Positions 1 to 7,880 are shown, counted from the stretch's first letter. The stretch is DNA of 37,070 nucleotides from Saprospiraceae bacterium (GCA_016787415.1 JAEUUT010000019.1:1-37070); one strand, 5' to 3'. The notes: generated from the letters alone by a model not told the origin. Translations and numbers: made by a program.

Positions 1-145
1 CGTTCATAGCACTCGCAGACGTAGTAGTACAGGGCGATTAGTTTATTTGATTTCACACCTCAAAACTATTTCATCCTCTATTCATTACGTCTGCTTTCTT
101 GTTGGCCCAATTCAACTCCTAATTCGCATAACTCATAACTCATAA
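1..145. repeat. Intergenic stretch ending in a GTTATGA heptamer array
   Basis: No gene is visible in the first 145 bases. Positions about 124-148 hold three tandem 7-bp units, read on the minus strand as GTTATGA, GTTATGA, GTTATGC, followed by GAATTAG. The array begins exactly at the TAG stop of the minus-strand regulator gene, whose TAG is shared with the first bases of the repeat. This is the same gene-end placement seen for the other heptamer arrays in this window. Confidence 0.7.
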
Positions 146-1189
146 CTAATTCAGCAGATGCTTAAGTTTATCCACCTTCAGCACATGCACAACACCTTCC
201 CGAATATCGATCAGGCCTTCGTTTTTAAAATCGGTGAGCGTACGGATCAGGGTTTCCTTGGCGGTACCAGCCAAAGCAGCCAGGTCTTCTCGCAACAGGT
301 GTAGTTCGGTGCCCCCGGTTTGTTCGCTGAGGTTAGACAGCGCGGTAGCAACGCGTTTACGGACAGAATTATAAGCGAGTTCGATCAATTGTTGTTCGCG
401 TTCGGCAATATGACCTGCCAGCATTTTGATAAAGCGCGCATTAACGTCGCGATTGCCAAATACCAGCGCGATAAAATCCTGTCGGGGCACGAGCCGGATA
501 ACACAGTCTTCCAGGGCAGCCGCGCTTTCAGGGTACGTATTTTCACTGAAAAGGGCGAGGAAACCGAGGAAGTCGCCGGCCTGCGCCATTTTCACGATCA
601 GTTCGCGGCCATCGTCGCTGGTTTTATACACCTTTACTTTTCCGCTCTCCACGAAATACAACCAGCGCGGATTTTCTCCTTCACGGAAGATCAGGTCTTT
701 TTTACGAAAATGCCGCACTTCACGGTTCTCCGACAGATGTTTGATGGCTTCCAGTGCGCGGGCTTCGTCGATAAAACGATCGAGCGAGCCAGTTTGCTGG
801 GCAGAAGCCGCGCGCAGCCGCTCGCTTTTTTGCAGGCGCGACTCGATGGTTTGCAACAGTGCCATATCATCAAAGGGCTTGATGATATAATCATCGGCGC
901 CCAGCGACATGCCTTTCCGGAAGTCTTCTTTTTCCGCTTTTGCCGTCAGGAAAATAAAGGGGATATCAGCCGTTTTCGCATTCCTGCTCAAAATATGCAA
1001 CACCCCGTAACCATCCAGTTCGGGCATCATAATGTCGCAAAGAATTAGATCGGGAAGAAAAGATTGGGCTTTTTCGACGCCAACTTTGCCGTTTTCAGCC
1101 ACAACAGCCTCATATCCACTCAGGCCTAAAATTTCCTGCAAGTTTTCCCGTACGTCTGTGTTGTCTTCAATGATGAGGATTTTCTTCAT
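146..1189 (-). CDS. Receiver-CRP/FNR fusion transcription regulator
   Basis: This 347-residue cytoplasmic protein joins a CheY-like receiver to a CRP/FNR-type DNA-binding regulator. The receiver (about 1-120) has the acidic pair E8/D9, the phosphoacceptor D52 (LCDIMMPELDG), T82 and K104. A cyclic-nucleotide-binding-like beta-roll follows (about 155-275), then a CRP-type winged helix (about 285-340, with AALAGTAKETLIRTL as the recognition region). A longer reading frame to 1261 exists, but translation should start at 1189, because the receiver begins exactly there and a promoter lies at 1196-1225. There is no FNR-like cysteine cluster, so an iron-sulfur sensor is unlikely. Phosphorylation probably gates DNA binding; the kinase may be the PAS kinase nearby, but that is inference. 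The stop codon TAG overlaps a heptamer array. Family assignment is firm; the regulon is unknown. Confidence 0.93.
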   Translation of the reverse strand: MKKILIIEDNTDVRENLQEILGLSGYEAVVAENGKVGVEKAQSFLPDLILCDIMMPELDGYGVLHILSRNAKTADIPFIFLTAKAEKEDFRKGMSLGADDYIIKPFDDMALLQTIESRLQKSERLRAASAQQTGSLDRFIDEARALEAIKHLSENREVRHFRKKDLIFREGENPRWLYFVESGKVKVYKTSDDGRELIVKMAQAGDFLGFLALFSENTYPESAAALEDCVIRLVPRQDFIALVFGNRDVNARFIKMLAGHIAEREQQLIELAYNSVRKRVATALSNLSEQTGGTELHLLREDLAALAGTAKETLIRTLTDFKNEGLIDIREGVVHVLKVDKLKHLLN

Positions 1190-1195
1190 AAGGCG

Positions 1196-1225
1196 CAAAT
1201 GTATATCTGACGCTAAGATAGCAAA
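1196..1225 (-). promoter_or_regulatory. Bacteroidota sigma-A promoter of the receiver-CRP gene
   Basis: On the minus strand TTTG (1222-1225) is followed after 18 bases by TACATTTG (1196-1203), matching TTTG-N19-TAnnTTTG. The expected transcription start falls within a few bases of the ATG at 1189, so the mRNA could be leaderless or nearly so. This supports the short start. Confidence 0.6.
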
Positions 1226-1284
1226 GTGATTTTTATCATTTATTTCAATAACGATGGTCATTGAAATCCGGGGCTCCGACGGGT

Positions 1285-1292
1285 CACCTTTG
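1285..1292 (+). promoter_or_regulatory. Probable -7 element of the CBS gene
   Basis: CACCTTTG matches TAnnTTTG at 7 of 8 positions. An ATTG at 1259-1262 lies 22 bases upstream as a possible -33 element. A start here makes the GTG at 1292 unlikely as the translation start and favours a downstream ATG. Confidence 0.4.
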
Positions 1293-1327
1293 TGTCATTC
1301 CCAATGATTGAACAAACCTCTTACATC

Positions 1328-1798
1328 ATGAATCTTTTTGCACCGATTTCCAGCCTCATGACCGACTATAAACACTTAGTCACGGTCAGCCCCGAAGAAT
1401 CCCTTGCAAAAGTCAAGGAAATATTTGACACACATAAATTTCACCATATTCCGGTGGTTCGTTTCCGGGAAATTGTAGGGATAGTAAGCCGCACCGATTT
1501 CGATCATTTCGTGGGTGGTGCTTCCAAGTTTGATGAGGAAAAATTTCTAAACGAACTGCGTTTGCAGCGCACAAAAGTAGAAGAAATCATGACAACTCGT
1601 CTGGGTAAAATTGCGCCCGACGATCGAATTAATGTAGCACTGGAGATTTTTATCATCAATCGGTTTCATGCATTGCCAGTAGTGGAAGATGGCGATCTGG
1701 TTGGTATCATTACTCCTTTCGACATTATGAGCGCGCTTGCAGAGGAAAAACCGGCTGACCCTACGAGTGTGTATGATTTTTCGAACACACCCAAGTGA
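1328..1798 (+). CDS. CBS-pair domain protein
   Basis: This 156-residue protein consists almost only of two CBS domains (about 8-65 and 85-140), which usually form a Bateman module binding adenine nucleotides. Typical CBS signatures are seen: HHIPVVRFREIVGIVSRTDF in the first and HALPVVEDGDLVGIITPFDI in the second. There is no attached enzyme or transporter domain, so it is a stand-alone CBS-pair protein, probably cytoplasmic. The start at 1328 is chosen because the sequence from there (NLFAPISSLMT) is how such proteins normally begin; GTG 1292 and ATG 1304 are in frame but overlap or touch the predicted promoter. It lies 109 bp before the universal stress protein on the same strand. A role in energy-state sensing is inferred from family and context only. 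Confidence 0.88.
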   Translation: MNLFAPISSLMTDYKHLVTVSPEESLAKVKEIFDTHKFHHIPVVRFREIVGIVSRTDFDHFVGGASKFDEEKFLNELRLQRTKVEEIMTTRLGKIAPDDRINVALEIFIINRFHALPVVEDGDLVGIITPFDIMSALAEEKPADPTSVYDFSNTPK

Positions 1799-1907
1799 GT
1801 TGCTGGGGCGTGTGCAGGTAACAGGTGGTAAGGATATTGTTCCTGAAGGGCTATGTCACCTGATTGGAGGGTTTTTAAAGCCTGAAATACTCTAAAAAAT
1901 AGCAACC

Positions 1908-3122
1908 ATGAAAGAAGCCGTCTCTGTACTTACCCAAACCCAAGCATGTTCCGGCGCCTGCCGGGGCTGTGGCAAGGCGCATATCAAAGTATACAGTTAC
2001 CGCGATCAACAGGGGCAACAGTTGCTGGATGTGATACAGGAAGCATTGGCTATTTTTCCAATGCCCAATAAAGTGATCGAGGTGTACGAGCCCGGCGCGA
2101 TCGCAGCAGATGGCATTACCGTGCTGCCAGCGCTTTCATTGGATGGATGGGTGGTAAATCAGGGAGTAGTACCTACGGTGGATGAACTGGTGGATGCTTT
2201 TAGAAACAGGTACTTGTACAAGAGTAAACTACATCGGTTGCAACACATCGTTGTGCCGGTAGATATTAGCGATGTGTCGGCAAATGCACTGCGTTTTGCC
2301 TGGCAAATAGCCGAAAAAACACAGGCGCATCTGGAAGTGATTTATGCCATGGACAGCATCTTCGAAGGCACCAAACCTTCGGCTACGGGGTTTCTGTCAG
2401 GCTATAACAAAACCATGCAGACGGAACTGGATACGTTTATCCAGCAGACGCTAGCAGTAGAATCGTACCACTATGAGCCACTAGGGTCTCAACCTGGTGC
2501 GCCAGGTGTGACTACTACTACTCGTCCGTATATTTCTTCAAAAGTGGTGTACGGTTTCCCGGATATGGCTATCCAGACTTATTCGGAAAAGTGCGACCTG
2601 ATCGTAATGGGAACAACAGGAGGAGGAACGCTGACGCACAAATTGTTCGGTTCCGTCAGCATGGAAGTATCTAAAAATGCTATGGCGCCGGTACTGTTTG
2701 TTCCGCCGGGTATGACGTACAACGGTTTTTCCAATATGCTGTATGCCAGCAACTTCGAGTCGCTCGATCCATTGCGCATACAACAGGCCGTGTCCTTTGC
2801 GCGGCGATTTGACAGTCAGATTCACTTTGTACACATCGGCCCTGCGGGAGAAAAAGGAGTTGCCCTGGAACGCAAGCTATTTGAGATCAATTACCAGGAA
2901 TCTCACCCCGACAAACCATTCATTTTTACAAAAATGGTTAGCGAAGACATCGTTGACCCGATTTATGAATATGCATTTTACCACCGCATCGAGTTGCTGG
3001 TGTTTGTGACACACCATCGCAGCCTGTGGGAAAGTTTTTTGCACAAAAGTATCACCCGGGAAGTGTTGTCGAGCAGTGGTTTACCTGTCCTGGTGATTCA
3101 TTCTGACAGTGATTTAATTTAA
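1908..3122 (+). CDS. Tandem universal stress protein with N-terminal thioredoxin-like domain
   Basis: This 404-residue soluble protein has three parts. Residues about 25-100 resemble the small redox-disulfide/thioredoxin_3 fold, recognisable from the LPALSLDGWVVNQGVVPTVDEL stretch split around residues 70-95, but the usual catalytic Cys pair is not at its normal site. Instead C14, C18 and C21 cluster just before the first strand, giving a displaced CxxC (C18-C21). Residues about 113-265 form a UspA domain with a good ATP-binding signature (G-x2-G-x9-G-S in GTTGGGTLTHKLFGS). Residues about 268-404 form a second UspA domain in which that signature is lost. One active and one degenerate Usp half is common; the redox front domain is less so. 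A strong terminator follows. It probably acts in stress adaptation; a redox-sensing role is inference. Confidence 0.85.
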   Translation: MKEAVSVLTQTQACSGACRGCGKAHIKVYSYRDQQGQQLLDVIQEALAIFPMPNKVIEVYEPGAIAADGITVLPALSLDGWVVNQGVVPTVDELVDAFRNRYLYKSKLHRLQHIVVPVDISDVSANALRFAWQIAEKTQAHLEVIYAMDSIFEGTKPSATGFLSGYNKTMQTELDTFIQQTLAVESYHYEPLGSQPGAPGVTTTTRPYISSKVVYGFPDMAIQTYSEKCDLIVMGTTGGGTLTHKLFGSVSMEVSKNAMAPVLFVPPGMTYNGFSNMLYASNFESLDPLRIQQAVSFARRFDSQIHFVHIGPAGEKGVALERKLFEINYQESHPDKPFIFTKMVSEDIVDPIYEYAFYHRIELLVFVTHHRSLWESFLHKSITREVLSSSGLPVLVIHSDSDLI

Positions 3123-3131
3123 AGATATGAG

Positions 3132-3159
3132 GGTGTAAACAACTGCCTCCGTTTGCACC
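3132..3159 (+). other. Hairpin after the stress protein gene
   Basis: GGTGTAAAC (3132-3140) can pair with GTTTGCACC (3151-3159), nine base pairs including one G-U, with a 10-base loop. It lies between the stop codon and the terminator and may stabilise the mRNA 3' end. Confidence 0.35.
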
Positions 3160-3188
3160 TGTAAGACCTATGCAAGAGGGTTTTGTTC

Positions 3189-3228
3189 ACCCCGCTGAGA
3201 GTTATCTTTCTGGCGGGGTATTTTTTTT
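3189..3228 (+). terminator. Rho-independent terminator
   Basis: ACCCCGC (3189-3195) pairs with GCGGGGT (3213-3219), with weaker pairing inside the loop, and is followed by A and eight T at 3221-3228. It ends the CBS/universal-stress transcript. The heptamer inverted repeat begins on the very next base. Confidence 0.9.
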
Positions 3229-3360
3229 AGTCCTGAGTCGTAAGTCCTGAGTCCTGAGTCCGTAGAGTTGACCGTTTAATTTTGGCAGCACTAATAAAAA
3301 ATACCAAAAGTATACGGTCAACTCTACGGACTCAGGACTCAGGACTTACGACTCAGGACT
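3229..3360. repeat. Heptamer inverted-repeat element, copy 1
   Basis: The left arm (3229-3275) and right arm (3314-3360) are exact 47-bp reverse complements around a 38-base loop. Each arm is built of 7-bp units: AGTCCTG, AGTCGTA, AGTCCTG, AGTCCTG, AGTCCGT, AGAGTTG, then ACCGT. The loop contains TTTTGG and CCAAAA, which can extend the stem. The element fills the space between two convergent genes, starting right after the terminator and reaching into the kinase gene, where it supplies the last codons (Ser-Pro-Glu-Ser) and the TAA stop. Related elements are at 6280-6425 and 21653-21786. Confidence 0.95.
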
Positions 3361-4887
3361 TTTCAAGAATTTCACCCAAAACTCACTCCCCTCTTCCACC
3401 GCACTACTAAAACCTACTTCTCCATTCATCATCTCCGCATATCGCTGCACGATGTAAAGTCCGAGACCCGTTCCCTGGATATTGGTAGCATTGCTGGCCC
3501 TGAAAAAGCGGCCGAACAGGTGTTTCTGATCGGGTTCGGGGATACCTACCCCTTGATCGCGGACGCTGATTCGGATGTTGTCGGAGCCGATATGGCTATG
3601 TACCTGAATGATCGATTGTTCGGGTGAGTATTTGATTGCGTTGGACACCAGATTGATCAGGATATTTTTGAGCAAACGGCCATCAAGTTGGGCAGTTCTA
3701 TCGCCTTCGTGGGTATACATGAGTTGCTGCCCGGGCTTGAACAAGTTTTTCATTTCCTGGTGCAGTTCTTCAATCAGAACCGGCAGGTCGATTTCTTCCA
3801 TACTGGCCTGAACGCGGCCTTCCTCAAGCCTGCCAAGCGACAAAAATTCGGTCAGGATGGTATTCAATCCGTTGACGGCATTTTTTATCCGGTCAGCGTG
3901 TTTTTTTACGTTCGCCAGGTCTTGCCGATCGGCATATTGTTGTACCAGCCCGGCCGAAGACAGAACAGACGTGAGCGGCGTTCTGAATTCGTGCGATGCC
4001 ATGCTGACAAAACGGCTTTTGAGTTCGCCCAGTTCGCGTTCCTTTTCGAGTGCAACACCCAGTTCATTTTTCGCCAGTTCCAGTTCACGGGTGCGATCAG
4101 CCACTTTGTTTTCGAGGCCCTCATTGGCATCTTTCAGGGCCTCCGACAGGGCAGCCAATTCTCTTTTTTGCTCCAGGATGGAGTCTTCATAGTTTTTCCG
4201 GTAGGTATTATCTACGATAAATGCCACGACAAACTCGCCTTCGCTGCTCTTGAAGGGGCTAAGGCTTACCTCCACTGGAAATTCGGTACCATCTTTACGC
4301 AAACCACTGAGATTCAGTCCTGTACCCATATTGCGCGGGTGCGGATTTTGGTGAAAAGACGCCCTGTGTTCCGCATGGCGTGTGGCAAATCGCTGCGGGA
4401 TTAGTTTTTCAATTGGCAGGCTGTTCAGTTCTCCCGATTCATACCCAAACAGTTTTTCCAGCGCTGGATTGGCCATTACGATCTGGCCTTTGCGCGTTGT
4501 CATCAAGATGCCATTGGTGGCATATTCGAACAGGGCTTTGAATCGGCCTTCCTGCTGTTGTTCGGTTTCCCGCAAAGAAATGTACCGAACTACAAAGAAA
4601 GCAGCCGCCCAAAAACTAACCACTGGCGGAACCCTTTCCAGCAAAATTTCCTGCAATGGGGCTTCCTGCGGTTTAAAAAACACTGCCAGTACGGTAAGCG
4701 CTGTCGTTACAACTGCCAGTAAAAAAACATCGCCTTTTTCCTTGAAAAAAATGGCCATAAAGTGGGCCAGCAAGTAAGCAAAAACGATGTTGAATTCTTT
4801 CGGCAACAGCATGTCGCCAATGAACACGACGACTACCAGCAACCAGACGAGTTTCGCCCAGCGATTGTCATATTGAAGTGTAAACAT
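3346..4887 (-). CDS. Membrane PAS-domain sensor histidine kinase
   Basis: This 513-residue kinase has an N-terminal membrane part with about four hydrophobic segments within residues 10-105. A PAS domain follows (about 115-230), then a coiled coil (about 235-290), a HisKA domain with the phosphoacceptor H299 in MASHEFRTPL, and a HATPase domain with N-box (LINLVSNAIKYS), G1 (DQGVGIP) and G2 (GTGLGLYIV) motifs. There is almost no periplasmic loop, so it probably senses a membrane, redox or cytoplasmic signal through PAS. No heme or flavin ligand could be assigned. A GTG at 4911 is in frame; the ATG at 4887 is preferred. It is divergent from the photolyase. No response regulator is adjacent on this strand; the receiver-CRP protein 2.2 kb away is a possible partner. 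Its C-terminus (SPES) and stop codon come from the heptamer repeat. Confidence 0.93.
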   Translation of the reverse strand: MFTLQYDNRWAKLVWLLVVVVFIGDMLLPKEFNIVFAYLLAHFMAIFFKEKGDVFLLAVVTTALTVLAVFFKPQEAPLQEILLERVPPVVSFWAAAFFVVRYISLRETEQQQEGRFKALFEYATNGILMTTRKGQIVMANPALEKLFGYESGELNSLPIEKLIPQRFATRHAEHRASFHQNPHPRNMGTGLNLSGLRKDGTEFPVEVSLSPFKSSEGEFVVAFIVDNTYRKNYEDSILEQKRELAALSEALKDANEGLENKVADRTRELELAKNELGVALEKERELGELKSRFVSMASHEFRTPLTSVLSSAGLVQQYADRQDLANVKKHADRIKNAVNGLNTILTEFLSLGRLEEGRVQASMEEIDLPVLIEELHQEMKNLFKPGQQLMYTHEGDRTAQLDGRLLKNILINLVSNAIKYSPEQSIIQVHSHIGSDNIRISVRDQGVGIPEPDQKHLFGRFFRASNATNIQGTGLGLYIVQRYAEMMNGEVGFSSAVEEGSEFWVKFLKSPES

Positions 4888-4954
4888 GGCGTGAAGATCA
4901 GAATAAATCACAAATGAAGAAAACTTTCATAAATCACGCTTGTTTCGTGCTGTC

Positions 4955-6301
4955 ATGAACACACCTGTCTCCATTTTCTGGTTTCGGCGCGACCTTCGCT
5001 TGCACGACAATGCCGGTTTCTACCACGCATTGAAAGGCACTTCCCCGGTGTTGCCCCTGTTTATTTTCGACCGCAATATTCTGGACGACCTGAGCGATCG
5101 GGCAGATGCGCGGGTGTCTTTTATCCACAACAGCCTGGAAAACCTGAAAACAGAACTGGAACAACTCGGCAGCAGCCTGCTTGTGATGGACGGGCATCCC
5201 GAGCAATTATGGCCACAACTGTTGCAGCAATACCATATCGGAGCGGTTTACACCAACCATGATTTTGAGCCCTATGCGATCCAGCGAGATGCTCAGGTAA
5301 AAGAACTACTTGCCGAGCGCAATATCCCTTTTTATACTTTCAAAGATCATGTGATTTTTGAAAAAGACGAGGTGCTAAAATCTGACGGAACGCCATACAC
5401 GGTGTTTACTCCATACAGCCGGCGCTGGCTGGAAAAACTCGACACCCGGATGGTCAAAACCACCGAAGGGCAGGACGTCAGTTTTTACCTCCACTCCTAT
5501 CCCAACGAAAAACACTTACACAACCTTCTCAAAATCAATTCGTTGCCCATGCCCTCATTGGCTGATATTGGTTTTGAATCTTCCTCCGTCAGCATACCGC
5601 CTGCTTCTGTGGCGCGTGGTTTGATCCGCAACTACGACAAAACCCGCGACTTCCCAGCCATCGACGGTACTTCCCGCCTGGGCATTCATTTCCGTTTCGG
5701 AACCATCAGCATTCGGGAAAAAGCACGTGCTGCCCGAGAACTGAACGCTACCTTCCTCAATGAACTCATCTGGCGCGATTTTTACAGCCAGATACTGGCT
5801 CATTTCCCGCACGTGGTAGGCCATGCCTTCCGGGCGCAATACGATCAAATTGCCTGGCGGACAGCCCCTGAAGATTTTGAAAAATGGTGCGCTGGCCACA
5901 CGGGCTACCCCATCGTAGATGCCGGTATGCGCCAACTGAATGCTACTGGCTATATGCACAACCGAGTGCGGATGGTCGTGGCGAGTTTTTTGACCAAACA
6001 CCTGCTGCTCGACTGGCGACTGGGAGAAGCCTATTTTGCTGAAAAACTGCTCGATTTCGACCTGGCCAGCAACTCCGGCGGCTGGCAATGGGCGGCCGGA
6101 TGCGGCACCGACGCAGCGCCGTACTTCCGTATTTTCAACCCTACGGAACAAGCCAAAAAATTCGATCCCGAATTCAAATACATTCGCCGCTGGGTGCCCG
6201 AATTCGGCACACCCAAATACCCCAAACCGATGGTGGATCATGTGTTTGCGCGGGAACGATGCCTGGAAACGTATAAAAGAGTCCTGAGTCCTGAGTCGTA
6301 A
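4955..6301 (+). CDS. phr: Class I deoxyribodipyrimidine photolyase
   Basis: This 448-residue flavoprotein should repair UV-induced cyclobutane pyrimidine dimers using light. The N-terminal antenna-binding domain begins with FWFRRDLRLHDNAG, and the C-terminal FAD domain carries the class I signature GYPIVDAGMRQL...TGYMHNRVRM (about 317-340) and DLASNSGGWQWAAGCGTDA (about 369-387). Length is normal for the family. The start at 4955 is chosen over an upstream in-frame ATG at 4940 because the family begins close to the WFRRDLR strand. It is divergent from the kinase with only 67 bp between the start codons, so the promoters must overlap. The last four residues (SPES) and the TAA stop lie in heptamer repeats, so the original C-terminus was probably slightly different. 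Confidence 0.96.
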   Translation: MNTPVSIFWFRRDLRLHDNAGFYHALKGTSPVLPLFIFDRNILDDLSDRADARVSFIHNSLENLKTELEQLGSSLLVMDGHPEQLWPQLLQQYHIGAVYTNHDFEPYAIQRDAQVKELLAERNIPFYTFKDHVIFEKDEVLKSDGTPYTVFTPYSRRWLEKLDTRMVKTTEGQDVSFYLHSYPNEKHLHNLLKINSLPMPSLADIGFESSSVSIPPASVARGLIRNYDKTRDFPAIDGTSRLGIHFRFGTISIREKARAARELNATFLNELIWRDFYSQILAHFPHVVGHAFRAQYDQIAWRTAPEDFEKWCAGHTGYPIVDAGMRQLNATGYMHNRVRMVVASFLTKHLLLDWRLGEAYFAEKLLDFDLASNSGGWQWAAGCGTDAAPYFRIFNPTEQAKKFDPEFKYIRRWVPEFGTPKYPKPMVDHVFARERCLETYKRVLSPES

Positions 6302-6425
6302 GTCCTGAGTCGTAAGTCCTAAGTCCGTAGAGTTGACCGAGTACATTTGGCTGGCGTAATAATAATTGCCCAAAAGCACTCGGTCAACTCTACGGACTCA
6401 GGACTTAGGACTCAGGACTTAGGAC
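6280..6425. repeat. Heptamer inverted-repeat element, copy 2
   Basis: The left arm has seven AGTC-type heptamers (6280-6328), then AGAGTTG (6329-6335) and ACCGAGT. The right arm begins ACTCGGTCAACTCTACGGACT at 6378 (written here without its continuation) and ends at 6425. The inner 20 bp or so are an exact inverted repeat and share their sequence with copy 1 (CCGTAGAGTTGACCG). The loop keeps TTTGGC and CCAAAAG as in copy 1. The outer heptamers differ in order between arms (AGTCGTA against TTAGGAC), so they have changed unit by unit. The left arm supplies the end of phr. Confidence 0.93.
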
Positions 6426-6483
6426 AGATACGATTTCTTCCACTTTATTCCCTTTCTATCGTACAAATGCCCAACTTTGCAAT

Positions 6484-6516
6484 GACTCAGGACTAACGAC
6501 TCAGGACTCAGGACTT
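6484..6516. repeat. Single-arm heptamer array before the nucleoside phosphorylase
   Basis: GACTCAG, GACTAAC, GACTCAG and GACTCAG units run to 6516, two bases before the ATG at 6519. There is no matching opposite arm here, apart from the left arm of copy 2. The array therefore forms most of the 5' leader of the next gene. A possible -7 element CAACTTTG lies just upstream at 6472-6479. Confidence 0.85.
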
Positions 6517-6518
6517 CC

Positions 6519-7385
6519 ATGAATTCTTCCGAATTAATTCTAAATGCCGACGGCAGCATTTACCACCTGCACTTGCACCCCGAACAGGTGGCGCCGCTCA
6601 TTATTACAGTTGGCGACCAGGATCGGGTAGCCAAAGTAAGCCGCTATTTCGATCGAATAGAACACCGCGTGCGCAAGCGAGAGTTTGTAACCCACACAGG
6701 CTGGCTGGGCAAACAACGAATTACTGTCATTTCTACAGGCATTGGTCCCGATAATGTAGACATCGTGCTCAACGAACTGGATGCGCTGTTCAATATCGAC
6801 CTGACAACGCGACAGGTAAAACCAAGGCCGCAACAACTGACCTTTATTCGGCTTGGAACAGCAGGTTGCCTCCAACCGGAAGTGCCTATAGACGCCCTGG
6901 TAGCCAGTAATGGCGCTATCGGCATGGATGGACTGATGCAATTCTATCAGGCGCCCGAACAACAGCAGCATCCACTGCTTGATGCGCTGCGCAGGCACAC
7001 CGCAAGCAAATGGGACTTCCCGGTAGCACCTTATTTTGTGGAAACAGATGCAGGATTGTTATCAAAATTTTCCGATTTTCATCAAGGCATCACCGCTACC
7101 AATCCGGGGTTTTATGGCCCACAGGGGCGTCAATTGCGTGCAACAGTGGCACAGCCAGCCTACCTGGATTTGTTACAATCTTTTGATTATCAAGGCCGTA
7201 AAATTGTAAACCTGGAAATGGAAACGGCTGCTATTTATGGGTTATCACAAATGCTGGGGCATCGTGCTATTTCCATCAGCGCTATTTTGGCCAACCGGGC
7301 GCTTGGGCAGTTCAGTAGCAACCCGGCCCGCAGCGTACGGCAACTGCTGGAAAGGGTGCTGGAGAAAATTTCACATAGCGTTTAA
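6519..7385 (+). CDS. Nucleoside phosphorylase (uridine phosphorylase-like)
   Basis: This 288-residue cytoplasmic enzyme belongs to the PNP/UDP phosphorylase superfamily, which cleaves nucleosides with phosphate to a base and ribose-1-phosphate. Visible family features are the N-terminal phosphate-site strand PLIITVGDQDRVAKVS, the STGIGPDNVDIVLNEL segment (about 73-88), the RLGTAGCLQ phosphate/ribose loop (about 111-119) and NLEMETAAIYGL (about 229-240), whose M-E pair binds ribose. Whether it prefers uridine or purines cannot be told from sequence. It is transcribed alone or from the promoter-like CAACTTTG at 6472. Its leader consists of heptamer repeats. Confidence 0.9.
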   Translation: MNSSELILNADGSIYHLHLHPEQVAPLIITVGDQDRVAKVSRYFDRIEHRVRKREFVTHTGWLGKQRITVISTGIGPDNVDIVLNELDALFNIDLTTRQVKPRPQQLTFIRLGTAGCLQPEVPIDALVASNGAIGMDGLMQFYQAPEQQQHPLLDALRRHTASKWDFPVAPYFVETDAGLLSKFSDFHQGITATNPGFYGPQGRQLRATVAQPAYLDLLQSFDYQGRKIVNLEMETAAIYGLSQMLGHRAISISAILANRALGQFSSNPARSVRQLLERVLEKISHSV

Positions 7386-7445
7386 ATAATATCCGCTACT
7401 TTCACCTGCGTTTTCAAAAACCGTTTAATAACAAACTCTACCACT

Positions 7446-7880
7446 ATGAAATCACACTTTTTATCCCTGAAAACCAACACTTTCAGCCTGCTCATCTGCC
7501 TTTCCATCGCAGCGTCGGCAGCCCTCCTGCCAGCCTGCATGGCCCCGTACGATGCAATGGGTACTGAGTACGTCAACAGTATTTCCACCAAACTGCCCGC
7601 CCTGATGGGCAAAGCCACCGAAGCCTACAGCAAACACGAGACAGAAGTAACCAGCCTCAACACCGAACTCGACAAAGTGGTAGCCCATGCTGCCTCCATG
7701 AAAAAAAACAAGGAAGTTGCAGAATCGTGGAAACTCCTGCAATCTGACCTCGTAGCACCCTTTTTCGCCCGCTGGAAAGACAAAGGCAAACTCGACAAGG
7801 ACTTTATCAAGGAAGCCACCATGCAGGTAACTAAAAGCCTCGATGCTATTAAAAGAGCAGAAGCAGCCAAAAAGAAATAA
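7446..7880 (+). CDS. Putative lipoprotein, function unknown
   Basis: This 144-residue protein has a signal sequence with a hydrophobic core (about 13-28) ending in a lipobox-like LPAC, so C31 would be lipidated and the protein membrane-anchored. The remainder is strongly alpha-helical and rich in Lys, Glu and Ala, with a likely coiled coil (about 55-140) and a Lys-rich tail (AEAAKKK). I do not recognise a family. It is 46 bp before another small helical protein on the same strand, so the two probably form an operon. The signal peptide predicts that the lipoprotein lies outside the cytoplasm and its partner inside. The lipobox is moderate because of the proline at -2. Confidence 0.7.
   Translation: MKSHFLSLKTNTFSLLICLSIAASAALLPACMAPYDAMGTEYVNSISTKLPALMGKATEAYSKHETEVTSLNTELDKVVAHAASMKKNKEVAESWKLLQSDLVAPFFARWKDKGKLDKDFIKEATMQVTKSLDAIKRAEAAKKK

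Noticed and set aside
3229..3360. CRISPR array
   Set aside because: The units are 7 bp, contiguous and without unique spacers, and no cas gene is present.
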